DNA of 64,000 nucleotides from JANNVK01 sp031430435 (GTDB taxonomy: Bacteria; Acidobacteriota; Blastocatellia; Pyrinomonadales; Pyrinomonadaceae). Below are positions 33,538 through 41,171 of the stretch, piece by piece. A program made the translations under genes and the position numbers. Below the pieces are notes generated by a model, which worked only from the letters and a program-made list of their open reading frames with translations, did no database searches and was not told the DNA's origin. Each line of letters opens with the position of its first letter. The first letter of the stretch is position 1. The stretch lies in the NCBI GenBank assembly GCA_031430435.1, contig JANPBM010000121.1, positions 128,761 to 192,760 of the forward strand, in the 5' to 3' direction.

Positions 33538-35459
33538 CCGAGCCGGTAAGTTTGATTATTTTCGCGGACGACATCGGTAACGATTGTTTTCATTCCGATA
33601 TACGCAAAACCGTGTTTTCTGTAATGGTTGATGCAGTCAACGTGAAAAGGATAGGTTGTCTGAAATCCTAAGCCGGTTAATCCGCCCGGCACAATTCGGT
33701 CTTTGACGTGAATTGCCGCGATTCTGCCCGGTTGCAAAACCTTCAGCAAGTTCGGCGTTAAAAAGTCCATCTGTTGAAAGAAATGCTCGTTATTGTCCGA
33801 ATGTCCGAAATCGTTATAATTCGGCGAGTATTCATATTGAGTCGAGAACGGAATTGATGTCAGAATTAAACCGACGCTATTTTCTGCCATGTTTGCAGTT
33901 TCAATAACCGAATCATTATTTACCAACGTAAAATTTTCGCCTTTTATTTCGGTTCGTTCTATTCCAATCGAGCGTGTCAGTTCTGCGTTCAGCAAGTCGT
34001 GAGCCAATCCGTATTTTTTGATGATCTCGCTCATCACTTCGCGTTGCTCAATATCGCGTTGCCATTTCGCCATTAAAGATTCAAGAATCAGCCTTTCGGA
34101 TTCAGCATAAATGATGTGAATTTCAACTTCGTTTTTTTGCAGAAAACGATGGATGCGGTGAATTGCCTGAATGAAATCGTTGAATTTGTAGCCGATGCCG
34201 AGAAAAATAGCTTTGTGGCAAAATCGTTGAAAGTTGCAACCGCTTCCGGCGATGACAGGTTTTGCCGCCAAGTATTTGAATTTGCCGTCCGAGAAATCAA
34301 TGATCGCCTGTTCGCGTTCATCAAGGTCTTGCGAACCGTAAACGCTGACAGATTCGGGCAATGCTTTTTCAATTGCTTCACGTTCTTTTTCTAAATCGTG
34401 CCAAATTAGGAAATGGTCGTTTTTATTTAAGGCAATAATTTCCTGCATTTTCAAAATTCGGTCATCAAGCGAATCCCGTTTTTCTTTTGCGGCTTCGCTG
34501 AGTCCGATTGCCGCTTGCCGGAACATCAATTTTTGCCCCGATTTGTCTGATGTTGCTTGCGTGTGGTCAACTGCAATTTCGTGAAAGATGACTTTCTTTT
34601 CAGGTAAATCATAACCGGCATCGTCAAAACCTAAATCGGACGGCTTTTGCAGAAACATTGCCCACGATGATACCCAAAGCCAAAATTCGCGTTCTTTGTG
34701 TGAATGAATTGTCAGATGATTGGCTTTAGTCGAATCGCGTTTGAAAAACCGAGTCTTGGCGGCGGAAACGTCCATAATCCCCAAAAATGCGGAATATGCA
34801 AGAAGTTCGATGTATTCATTCGGCGAAGGCGTGGCAGTTGCAACAAAACGATATTGAACACCTTTTGAAAAGGTTCGTTTGTCCATCGTTTTACGGTCGC
34901 CCGCGAAAACTGCCATAAATTCGCGGAAGGTTTTTGTTCCGCCCAAACCGCGAAGACAACTCGCTTCATCAAGTGAAACGACATTAAAAAGAGAAACGTC
35001 CAATTTTCCGTCTCTGACAGATTCGTAATTTGTAATGTAAATGCCGTCGGCAAAATCAGTTCCGTGGCAATGATCGCAATTTGCGTTATTTTGCGGATAA
35101 TCGCTGTTCAAGCAATGCGAACAAAGCATTTCCTCAGTTTTACGAATAAACTTAATATCAATGCCGAGCATTTCGGCATCGCGTTTGAACTCTTGACGAA
35201 CGCCGAGTGGAGCGACAATCAAACCTTTTCCGCCGCCGATTTTGGCTAAAATTATGCGGACAATTTCAAGTTGCTGCATAGTTTTTCCAAGTCCGAAACT
35301 TTCAAACAATGCTCGACGACCGCCGCGAATCGCCCATTTTACACAGGCTTTTTGATGCGGTTTAAGAATCGGGTTTATTTCGGAATCTTCAACCTCAAAG
35401 CCGTCTAAAGCAACTTTGCAAATCTTGTCTTTGATAAATTGTTCGTAAGTTTTTGTCAT
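33420..35459 (-). CDS. SNF2/DEAD-type helicase fused to DNA methyltransferase N-terminus (frameshifted)
   Basis: The first ~450 residues are a superfamily 2 helicase: HQKACVKWAIRGGRRALFES, Walker A-like FGLGKTMQ, DEAS (VVSLDEASCL), motif III ATATPSP and motif VI-like QAIHRIHR. From about residue 520 a DNA methyltransferase begins, with catalytic motif IV LILTSIPFSTQYEYSP. The frame then runs into 28 unrelated residues after Lys-651 and stops. The missing half lies in the next frame (see 32827-33537). This helicase-methylase architecture is found in phages and may act on phage DNA modification or replication. It overlaps the upstream small gene by 4 bases (ATGA). Confidence 0.85.
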   Translation of the reverse strand: MTKTYEQFIKDKICKVALDGFEVEDSEINPILKPHQKACVKWAIRGGRRALFESFGLGKTMQQLEIVRIILAKIGGGKGLIVAPLGVRQEFKRDAEMLGIDIKFIRKTEEMLCSHCLNSDYPQNNANCDHCHGTDFADGIYITNYESVRDGKLDVSLFNVVSLDEASCLRGLGGTKTFREFMAVFAGDRKTMDKRTFSKGVQYRFVATATPSPNEYIELLAYSAFLGIMDVSAAKTRFFKRDSTKANHLTIHSHKEREFWLWVSSWAMFLQKPSDLGFDDAGYDLPEKKVIFHEIAVDHTQATSDKSGQKLMFRQAAIGLSEAAKEKRDSLDDRILKMQEIIALNKNDHFLIWHDLEKEREAIEKALPESVSVYGSQDLDEREQAIIDFSDGKFKYLAAKPVIAGSGCNFQRFCHKAIFLGIGYKFNDFIQAIHRIHRFLQKNEVEIHIIYAESERLILESLMAKWQRDIEQREVMSEIIKKYGLAHDLLNAELTRSIGIERTEIKGENFTLVNNDSVIETANMAENSVGLILTSIPFSTQYEYSPNYNDFGHSDNNEHFFQQMDFLTPNLLKVLQPGRIAAIHVKDRIVPGGLTGLGFQTTYPFHVDCINHYRKHGFAYIGMKTIVTDVVRENNQTYRLGWSEQCKDGSKWDAECLNIFCFSANRKLIRKKAMQTCRS

Positions 35460-35632
35460 ACTTTTAATGAGAATTTTCCGTTCTCTTTATCTTTTTTTTC
35501 TTGTAAAAGTTCGTCTAAATAGACTGCGAGTTTGCCTATGATTTCAGCATAATCATCGGTAAAATCAATCTTAATGTTAATTTCACTTGCTTCATTATTT
35601 GTGCGTTTTGCTGTTACTTCGTTTTTTGCCAT
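35456..35632 (-). CDS. Small acidic early protein
   Basis: A 58-residue protein (MAKNEVTAKRTNNEASEINI, then KIDFTDDYAEIIGKLAVYLD) from ATG 35632, with its stop overlapping the helicase start (ATGA). The coupling supports it. A TTGACA at about 35655 upstream may belong to a weak promoter in the 35633-35733 gap. Function unknown. Confidence 0.65.
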   Translation of the reverse strand: MAKNEVTAKRTNNEASEINIKIDFTDDYAEIIGKLAVYLDELLQEKKDKENGKFSLKV

Positions 35633-35733
35633 ATCAAAATTGCCTGTCTGTCCAAGCTGTCAAGCGTCTTTTTTAGAGTTACTCAAAAGTTTTCACTCAG
35701 CAGTCCGTTTCCGCTTTGTCCCTGCGTGGTATA

Positions 35734-36378
35734 TCAAAATAATTCGTTTTGGCGTTCAAAATCTTTCATCGGACGACTGCGAACGTATTCACCTGTATCA
35801 ATCCTAAAAATATCTACAACCTCGCGGGCGTAATCGAACCGTTGCTCACATTCCACGCCTTTCCACTCTATTCCGGTGTCGGCGATTCCGCGTAAGTTTA
35901 GAATGTCCCTGTTATATTCTTTAACTTCGCTCTGATGTGATTTTCTGACGCTGTCAAACTGTATTACGGCTTGGTCAAGCGATTTCATTGCTTGCAAAAG
36001 TTCACCTGTTTTATGCTCTTTTTCTTCTTTGGTTAAGATAACCGGCAACGTCTCGAAAACTCGCGGCGTATTTTTCACGCTTTCGGAATCTTCAACGTTC
36101 ACATCAATAAAATCGTCATCTGCTGAATTTTCAACGGCTATGCCTGTGGCTACCAAACTTTGCTCTGTGTTGGTTATTTGAGCAAATTCAGTTTCTGCCG
36201 AGTGCATAAATTCTTTAAGGGTTTCAAATTTGTCAACTCCCGAAAGAACAGTTTTACTTTCAGCACCTTCAAAATGTTTTTCTGCAAACCACAGTCCGAG
36301 CGATTGAGTGATAGTCCAGCCGAGATTTTGCCAATACTCAAGATTCGGTTCATCAGCGTTTGATTTTTTTGCTTTCAT
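35734..36378 (-). CDS. Coiled-coil early protein
   Basis: A 214-residue acidic protein with a helical N-terminus (EYWQNLGWTITQSLGLWFAE), a low-complexity acidic linker and a C-terminal coiled coil (KTGELLQAMKSLDQAVIQFD). A few residues (GIEWKGVECEQRFDYAREVV) look like a compact end domain. No family recognised; lies between small regulators and the helicase gene. Confidence 0.7.
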   Translation of the reverse strand: MKAKKSNADEPNLEYWQNLGWTITQSLGLWFAEKHFEGAESKTVLSGVDKFETLKEFMHSAETEFAQITNTEQSLVATGIAVENSADDDFIDVNVEDSESVKNTPRVFETLPVILTKEEKEHKTGELLQAMKSLDQAVIQFDSVRKSHQSEVKEYNRDILNLRGIADTGIEWKGVECEQRFDYAREVVDIFRIDTGEYVRSRPMKDFERQNELF

Positions 36379-36408
36379 ATTTTTCTCTATTTCCTTATTT
36401 TTTATTTT

Positions 36409-36684
36409 CTAACCGTTTGCGGCTTGAACCGCTTCACAAATCATCTTTTTCAAACTGAATGTTTCAGCTTTTTCAATCCAAAATAATTTTGCGTAATTGT
36501 CTTTTGCACAAACGCCGTACGCACGATATTCCGTTACTTTTGACCGCCCGATGTATGCCAGACTTTTGCCGCATTTCGGACAGATATGAGCTTCGATCAT
36601 TACTTTGTCAATGCTCATTGAATCGTCCCAAAAATCGAATTTTGTTTCGTTTTGAAAATCCGAAAATGTTATAATTTTGCTCAT
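36409..36684 (-). CDS. Zinc-binding early protein
   Basis: A 91-residue protein with AHICPKCGKSLAYIG and a second Cys region (AYGVCAKDNYAKLFW), possibly a partial zinc ribbon. Overlaps the excisionase-like gene start region by 4 bases. Function unknown. Confidence 0.65.
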   Translation of the reverse strand: MSKIITFSDFQNETKFDFWDDSMSIDKVMIEAHICPKCGKSLAYIGRSKVTEYRAYGVCAKDNYAKLFWIEKAETFSLKKMICEAVQAANG

Positions 36685-36983
36685 TTTGATAAACTTAAAT
36701 TGTTATTATTTTGCCGGTTAAACTTCTCGACATTTTCAAGTTTCCGCGAAATAAATAAATCGATTTCGCTCCGTAAAAATCTCTGTCCGCCGCCTACTTC
36801 CAAACCGATGGTCAGAACGCAACCGACTGCTTCAAACTCTTTTATCAAACCTTTCAAGCGTTCTCTGTCTTGAAACTTTTTGCCCGATTTGTAGCCGAGC
36901 AAACCCGATGCTTCAGACGCAGTTATTAAATCGCCTTGTTGCCACCGATAAACCGGTTTGGATTTTGATTTCATTAAAGACAT
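36681..36983 (-). CDS. Excisionase/MerR-like helix-turn-helix protein
   Basis: A basic 100-residue protein with ITASEASGLLGYKSGKKFQD and RLKGLIKEFEAVGCVLTIGL, ending GGGQRFLRSEIDLFISRK. The end 'r.f..seid.f...' is typical of small excisionase-type HTH_17 proteins. GGAG lies 9 bases ahead of ATG 36983. It could be Xis for the integrase or another early regulator; its distance from int (over 7 kb) leaves this open. Confidence 0.6.
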   Translation of the reverse strand: MSLMKSKSKPVYRWQQGDLITASEASGLLGYKSGKKFQDRERLKGLIKEFEAVGCVLTIGLEVGGGQRFLRSEIDLFISRKLENVEKFNRQNNNNLSLSK

Positions 36984-37481
36984 TTAATTACTCTCCGGTG
37001 CGTTTTTTACCTTTTCTTTCAAGATCACGCCAAGTTCTGCATATTTCGCTTCGCTTTGTTTGAATTCCGAATAAACCTTGCTCCAGTCGGGGTTCGGACT
37101 TTTGAGCATTTCATAAACAACGTCCGTATGCTCCTTGGTTGCTTCGCCGACGATTGTTAAAACCGAGCCGCCTTTTTCGACAAAAGTTTTGCCGTCTTTT
37201 TCATCAAGATATTTCACATAATCGGAAAATATCTCGGCGGCTTCTCGTGCCAAACCTGCATCTTTATCGTGAGCCAAAGCCAGTAACCGCAAAACGCAAT
37301 CAAACGGATTTTTCTTTCCCGTCCCGTTCGGGTTTTCAATTGATTCAGGTTCGCGTCCCCAAGCCTCAGCCGTTTGCAGTTCCTTTCCGCACCGTGAAGC
37401 GATTACGCCATAGCTGATATAAGCCGCGAGGCGGTGAAAAAATGTATGTGTTGTTTTCCAAGTCGGTAGTTTAGTTTTCAT
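36984..37481 (-). CDS. Putative phage regulatory (CII-like) protein
   Basis: From ATG 37481 (AGG ahead) the product is 165 residues. The first half has TTHTFFHRLAAYISYGVIAS and RCGKELQTAEAWGREP, a helix-turn-helix-like pattern similar to that in phage CII-type regulators, then NPFDCVLRLLALAHDKDAGL. The second half is a helical oligomerisation-like region. It sits just upstream of the excisionase-like gene. Start 37532 is also open. DNA binding is inferred. Confidence 0.5.
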   Translation of the reverse strand: MKTKLPTWKTTHTFFHRLAAYISYGVIASRCGKELQTAEAWGREPESIENPNGTGKKNPFDCVLRLLALAHDKDAGLAREAAEIFSDYVKYLDEKDGKTFVEKGGSVLTIVGEATKEHTDVVYEMLKSPNPDWSKVYSEFKQSEAKYAELGVILKEKVKNAPESN

Positions 37482-37565
37482 TAAAATAAACCTAGCCAAA
37501 GTTTGGCGGATTCTGCGATAGTATTTTTTCAAGGCTTTTCGCCATCGTTGTTTGAAAATTAAATA

Positions 37566-37853
37566 TCAATTGTTTTGTTCGGGAGTTTCTTTTGCGTTGA
37601 AACACCTTTGAAACTCCTCAAAACTAAACTCGGAGTTAATAGCTAAAACTTTGTCGTCAATAATTTGGCGTTGGGCAAGCATATTTGAAAGCTCCATATC
37701 TTTTGCAACATCATCGAGCCGATCCAACAGAATCGCTATCGAAAGTTGTTTGAAAATCTTTGCAAGTTGAAGGTCTTTGATTTCAAGCGATTTATTTACC
37801 ATTTCTTGAAAAACTTTCACAGCCTTGATTGAATCTTGATTTATTGCTTTCAT
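37566..37853 (-). CDS. Small helical early protein
   Basis: From ATG 37853 the product is 95 residues (MKAINQDSIKAVKVFQEMVN), all helix with alternating charge. Start 37907 would add a basic leader. It lies between a membrane protein and the CII-like gene. Unknown function. Confidence 0.6.
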   Translation of the reverse strand: MKAINQDSIKAVKVFQEMVNKSLEIKDLQLAKIFKQLSIAILLDRLDDVAKDMELSNMLAQRQIIDDKVLAINSEFSFEEFQRCFNAKETPEQNN

Positions 37854-37943
37854 ATTCTTAAATAGGCGGCGGTTGCTTTTTTTCTGCCCTAAATTTGCAA
37901 CCGCCAATGTTCCGCCGGAGAATTAAAACGGAACAAACTCGAT

Positions 37944-38264
37944 TTATCGTTTCAGACCTTCTTGGTCTAAATTCGGGATTTTTCCCGTCGGCAAACTTAA
38001 ATTCACATTCGCATTTCCGGTAGAATTTACCGTTTGAATTTCGGCGTGTGCAGGTTGGCAATTTGACAATCCGAAGGCGAACAGCAAAACGACAACCATC
38101 ACCAAGACGACTAACGCAATCATTTCGGCTTGCCTTACGCCCATCGCTTCAATGTCCGCAAAATACTCTGAATTTTTGTCTTGCAGACTTTCAATGTCTG
38201 CCAAAAGTGTTAATTCTCGCTGTCTGATTTGCTCTAAATCAGCAAAGAAACTATCATTTTCCAT
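37944..38264 (-). CDS. Small membrane protein with coiled coil
   Basis: A 106-residue protein: a charged coiled coil (DLEQIRQRELTLLADIESLQ), one transmembrane segment (AEMIALVVLVMVVVLLFAFG), then a Cys/Pro-rich 40-residue tail. Membrane-bound, orientation unclear. An early membrane protein of this kind could act in exclusion or cell take-over; unproven. Confidence 0.65.
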   Translation of the reverse strand: MENDSFFADLEQIRQRELTLLADIESLQDKNSEYFADIEAMGVRQAEMIALVVLVMVVVLLFAFGLSNCQPAHAEIQTVNSTGNANVNLSLPTGKIPNLDQEGLKR

Positions 38265-38298
38265 AGGTCAAATCACTCCTTTTTAGTGTTTCGGTCTG

Positions 38299-38333
38299 GG
38301 CAGAAATTGAGTTCACAACACTCAATTTCTGCC
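38299..38333. other. Perfect 14-bp stem-loop after the RecT-like gene
   Basis: GGCAGAAATTGAGT (38299-38312) pairs perfectly with ACTCAATTTCTGCC (38320-38333) around a 7-base loop. In the leftward (transcribed) direction no T-run follows, so it is not a standard terminator of the early operon. It may be an RNA-stability or processing element, or a protein-binding palindrome. Confidence 0.6.
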
Positions 38334-38344
38334 GTCCTTAGTTT

Positions 38345-39151
38345 TTACTGCTTTTCAAGTTCGCCGATTAAATTGCGAATCTCATCATTCTGCATATCTT
38401 TTACATTTCGGTTTTTCAGCAATGATTTTGTTTTTGCCGCATCTCCGCCGGAAAGCGTTTGAAGTAAATCAAACAAATGTGTTTCTAAATCGGCTCTGGT
38501 TGATTCGTTCGGGTCAACAGGTGCATCAATATAATCTTGAACAGGCGTTTCTGTTTGAACTTCATCAACCGTATTGATTGCTTTGAGTTCGGGAATATCT
38601 TCAATTTCGTTGGTGATTTGTCCGTAGCTTACGGCTGATGATTGGTTTCTGAGTAAATCGGGCGTGTAGCGTGTCATTCCTTGACGAATACAACTCGCAA
38701 ACAGCATTGCCATCGGATGTTTTTTCCAAGTCGGATTACTTGTTACGCCTGCGGTTGTCGCCTGTTCAATTGTGTAACGAACCGGCAAACCGAGATTTTC
38801 CCATTTATTGTTAAAAAGTTGCGTAAATTGGATTGAGCAAACTTTGTCGGTATGTTCGACAACTCTGTAATTGTAACGTCCCGACGCTTTGATTAAACCT
38901 GCTTGAAGTTTTGCACCCAAATATGCTTTGCCTTGAATGATGTGGACGTATGCCATTGATGTAATCGGATCGAAACCAAAAGCGTTGCCGGCGAAGATTT
39001 TCACCATTGCTTGGGCTTCGGATTTTACATCTCCAAACATTCCCGATGCGTAAAAAACACTTGCCATATTTTTTACTTCCATAAAGTTTGTTGAACTTTT
39101 TCCCGTTTGTTGTAATTGTTGCCCGTTCGCAACCGTTAATGCTTGACTCAT
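38345..39151 (-). CDS. RecT-like single-strand annealing protein
   Basis: A 268-residue protein with the RecT/phage-annealing pattern: SEAQAMVKIFAGNAFGFDPI, HIIQGKAYLGAKLQAGLIKA, and the conserved SNPTWKKHPMAMLFASCIRQ followed by GMTRYTPDLL. These proteins pair homologous single strands for phage recombination. The last ~80 residues are an acidic linker plus a helix. No paired exonuclease of RecE type is visible nearby; the small nuclease (29284-29655) is 9 kb away. Confidence 0.8.
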   Translation of the reverse strand: MSQALTVANGQQLQQTGKSSTNFMEVKNMASVFYASGMFGDVKSEAQAMVKIFAGNAFGFDPITSMAYVHIIQGKAYLGAKLQAGLIKASGRYNYRVVEHTDKVCSIQFTQLFNNKWENLGLPVRYTIEQATTAGVTSNPTWKKHPMAMLFASCIRQGMTRYTPDLLRNQSSAVSYGQITNEIEDIPELKAINTVDEVQTETPVQDYIDAPVDPNESTRADLETHLFDLLQTLSGGDAAKTKSLLKNRNVKDMQNDEIRNLIGELEKQ

Positions 39152-39163
39152 TTTTTTCTCCTG

Positions 39164-39601
39164 TTAGATTCGACAACCGCCGCGTCTTTCGCTTGGGCTG
39201 TCGTTGTAATTTCGCACCATCGGTGCCGTGTCCATCGTGCAGTTATTGCACATTTCAAACCGCACCGTGTTTGGCTTTCCGCAACGTATGCAAGTTATCG
39301 GTTCGGTTAAGGCGATATGTTTGCAAGCGATTTTTCGATAATTAAAATCTTCGCAAGGGCAAAAACTGAAATTCATAAATCGTCTGACTTCGTAAATCTC
39401 GCCGTCTGATTCGATTCGCCACCAATCAATGAAATTTTCGGAAATTCCGCATTCGATAATTTTCAAAGGTTTGGAAACTTTCAATCTTTCAAGTCCGCGT
39501 CCGAAATCTTCATCGCTTAATTCCCGTAAATCGAAATATGAAAAATGCGAAAGAATTTCGGCGGTTCGGTTTTCAAGAGTTTCAAAGGTCGGCGTGTCCA
39601 T
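39164..39601 (-). CDS. SWIM zinc-finger protein with extra zinc ribbon
   Basis: From ATG 39601 (TGATG overlap with previous stop) it has 145 residues. The SWIM signature CxC-x(n)-CxH appears as SFCPCEDFNYRKIACKHIAL, and is followed by a ribbon ITCIRCGKPNTVRFEMCNNC. SWIM fingers bind DNA or protein. It is third in the early operon, after a SWIM protein and a mini-ribbon; all three are translationally coupled. Confidence 0.78.
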   Translation of the reverse strand: MDTPTFETLENRTAEILSHFSYFDLRELSDEDFGRGLERLKVSKPLKIIECGISENFIDWWRIESDGEIYEVRRFMNFSFCPCEDFNYRKIACKHIALTEPITCIRCGKPNTVRFEMCNNCTMDTAPMVRNYNDSPSERRGGCRI

Positions 39602-39735
39602 CACACCGACTCCAAAGTATTTTTCGGGAATTTATGCTTACATTTACGGCACACCCAAACTTCCGTTGCGGTTTGTTTGTCAACCCGTTGAACTAAACGC
39701 GGATTGTTTTTGCGGTTACATCGTTGGCAGTCCAT
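39601..39735 (-). CDS. Mini zinc-ribbon protein (44 residues)
   Basis: Read from ATG 39735: MDCQRCNRKNNPRLVQRVDK, then KQTATEVWVCRKCKHKF. Two CxxC pairs about 24 residues apart form a complete four-Cys zinc ribbon. It shares a base with the preceding stop (TAATG) and its stop shares a base with the next start (TGATG), tying it between the two SWIM genes. Confidence 0.75.
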   Translation of the reverse strand: MDCQRCNRKNNPRLVQRVDKQTATEVWVCRKCKHKFPKNTLESV

Positions 39736-40271
39736 TACACTACCTCCGCATAAGTTTTATTGGCTTTGCTTACCGATAATCCGAAGAATCTGCTGACTAA
39801 AACTTCCGATTGATGTTTGCAAATTCGGCTTCGATTCTTAAAATCGCCGCATTCGCAATTTGCGTAAACTTTGCCGTCAATGGTTTTGAGCATTACGCGG
39901 TATTCGGATTTGTTATCGAGATTGACGACAACAAAAGTATCGGGCTCAAAATCGTCATAAACTTCCAAGCGGTTATTTTCACCGCGTTTTAAGGCTTGCT
40001 TGAACTCTGTTTGACGGTCATTCAGACAAATCAAAAGCGTTTCCGATTTGACCGTTTTCGGTGAAAATCCGTAGTATTTCAATTTGTCTGTGTTCATTGT
40101 TTCGGCTGAACTTTGAAATTCAAAGTATCTTGTTTGACCGAAAATGCCCGTTTCAATTTCAAACTCGATTCGATATTGGTTGAATGTCGCTAAGTTGGTT
40201 ATTCGGTAATTAATGACTTTGCGTTCGTTTCCGTGTTCGTTGATTAAAGTTGTTCCGTTTGTGATTACCAT
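39735..40271 (-). CDS. SWIM zinc-finger protein, first early gene
   Basis: A 178-residue protein with the SWIM signature NCECGDFKNRSRICKHQSEV near residue 140; upstream it has a beta-rich domain (RKVINYRITNLATFNQYRIE, FGQTRYFEFQSS). GGAG lies 8 bases ahead of the start. As the first gene after the early promoter (40327-40355) it is likely made first on induction and may bind DNA, RNA or a host protein. Confidence 0.8.
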   Translation of the reverse strand: MVITNGTTLINEHGNERKVINYRITNLATFNQYRIEFEIETGIFGQTRYFEFQSSAETMNTDKLKYYGFSPKTVKSETLLICLNDRQTEFKQALKRGENNRLEVYDDFEPDTFVVVNLDNKSEYRVMLKTIDGKVYANCECGDFKNRSRICKHQSEVLVSRFFGLSVSKANKTYAEVV

Positions 40272-40290
40272 TGTTTTTTTCTCCGTTTTT

Positions 40291-40318
40291 CGGTTGATTG
40301 TTTTTGTTTTCTCAACCG
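40291..40318 (-). other. Hairpin in the 5' leader of the early transcript
   Basis: CGGTTGA (40291-40297) and TCAACCG (40312-40318) form a 7-bp stem with a 14-base loop at the very start of the predicted transcript (+1 near 40320). It may protect the 5' end, or be part of an antitermination signal; no known nut-type sequence is evident. Confidence 0.5.
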
Positions 40319-40326
40319 TTAAAGAG

Positions 40327-40378
40327 ATTGTATAGTTTAATTATACTTAAGTCAAGCGGAAATATAATTTAATTCTAC
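40327..40378 (-). promoter_or_regulatory. Early leftward promoter with operators O1 and O2
   Basis: -35 TTGACT (40355-40350), a 17-base spacer and -10 TACAAT (40332-40327) make a good sigma-70-type promoter for the early operon. O1 (40346-40330, GTATAATTAAACTATAC) is a nearly perfect 17-bp palindrome lying over the spacer and -10. O2 (40378-40362, GTAGAATTAAATTATAT) lies just upstream of -35. The -35 overlaps the stop codon of the small regulator gene. Binding at O1 would block the promoter. Confidence 0.82.
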
Positions 40379-40606
40379 ACTTTTAGGAAAAATTTTTGAT
40401 TTAGTTTCATCTTTGACGATTTCATCGAATGAGACTTGATATAACTCTAAAATTTTAACTAAAACACGAATAGAAGGCTCGGAAACGCCTGTTTCGTAAT
40501 GGCTTAGCTGACCTTTTGTGATGCCGAGTTTTTCTGCAACAGCTTCTTGCGTCAACTCACCACGCAATATTTGCAATTTTTTTCCGTCAATGGAGCGTAA
40601 TTTCAT
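40352..40606 (-). CDS. Cro-like XRE regulator
   Basis: A DNA-binding protein of 84 residues from ATG 40606 (TTG 40642 is the only upstream start and lies in the -35 box). HTH_3 domain: LTQEAVAEKLGITKGQLSHY, with the usual ETG-SEPS-L continuation. The last residues (KSVELNYISA) are encoded by operator O2, so operator and gene 3' end overlap. It is transcribed in the lytic direction, adjacent to the early promoter, which fits a Cro-like role. The predicted transcript starts at 40607, so the mRNA may be leaderless. Confidence 0.82.
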   Translation of the reverse strand: MKLRSIDGKKLQILRGELTQEAVAEKLGITKGQLSHYETGVSEPSIRVLVKILELYQVSFDEIVKDETKSKIFPKSVELNYISA

Positions 40607-40613
40607 AATGAAA

Positions 40614-40702
40614 AATATAAATAATAATAAATCTTTTGTCAAATTAGATTATACACAAAATATAATTGCATTAGACAAAAACCGTGTAGAATTAAACTAT
40701 AT
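40614..40702. promoter_or_regulatory. Back-to-back promoters for the two regulators with operator O3
   Basis: Leftward: TTGACA (40642-40637), 17-base spacer, TATATT (40619-40614), for the Cro-like gene. Rightward: TTGTCA (40636-40641), 19-base spacer, TATAAT (40661-40666), for the repressor operon. The two -35 boxes overlap on opposite strands, so only one polymerase can bind at a time. O3 (40686-40702, GTAGAATTAAACTATAT) lies between the rightward start point and GTG 40704. It differs from O1 at two of 17 positions, and could let the repressor control its own gene. Confidence 0.75.
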
Positions 40703-40703
40703 T

Positions 40704-41111
40704 GTGGATATTACTTTTGGTGAATGGCTTCACCGTTTGCGTAAAGCCCAAGATTTAAGTCAAGACGATTTAGCATCACGTTCGCGTGTTACTAAGAGCT
40801 ACATCAGCAAACTTGAAAAGAATCAAATAAATCAACCAAGACTGCATCAAATTGAAAAAATTTGTAAAGCCTTGAATGTTTCATTTGACGAAGCTAAAAG
40901 GTTGCTTTTTATGCCGAAAGGTATCACACAAACCGAAACGCAAAAACTAGCCGAAAAACTCGCGTCAGGTGCTATGGCAAGCGGTTTCGATGATTTACAC
41001 GATGAACAGCTTCGGGAAGATTTTCTGGCGGATATGCTGACGATTGCGGAAAGTATGCTGAAAAGGAAATTGCAGGAACAGGAAAAAAGAAAAGAATCGG
41101 CGAAATCTTAA
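40704..41111 (+). CDS. Phage repressor (XRE family, CI/ImmR-like)
   Basis: A 135-residue protein from GTG 40704, whose first residues (VDITFGEWLHRLRKAQDLSQ) are the standard start of an XRE HTH; the domain continues DDLASRSRVTKSYISKLEKN. Position ~75-135 is a charged helical part without a LexA-like protease fold. ATG 40608 is open but would place the promoters and O3 inside the gene. An ImmA-like peptidase in the same operon suggests that the repressor is inactivated by cleavage, as in ImmR/ImmA systems. This is inferred from the neighbourhood. Confidence 0.82.
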   Translation: MDITFGEWLHRLRKAQDLSQDDLASRSRVTKSYISKLEKNQINQPRLHQIEKICKALNVSFDEAKRLLFMPKGITQTETQKLAEKLASGAMASGFDDLHDEQLREDFLADMLTIAESMLKRKLQEQEKRKESAKS

Positions 41112-41171
41112 TCAACAAAAATTTGTTAAAAATATCTGCCTGTTAAATTGTTTTGAATCGTTGCGATAAGA

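Noticed and set aside
40518..40703. Longer N-terminus for the repressor (starts 40518 or 40608)
   Set aside because: These starts place both divergent promoters and O3 inside coding sequence, and the added residues do not resemble an XRE leader; GTG 40704 gives a standard XRE start.
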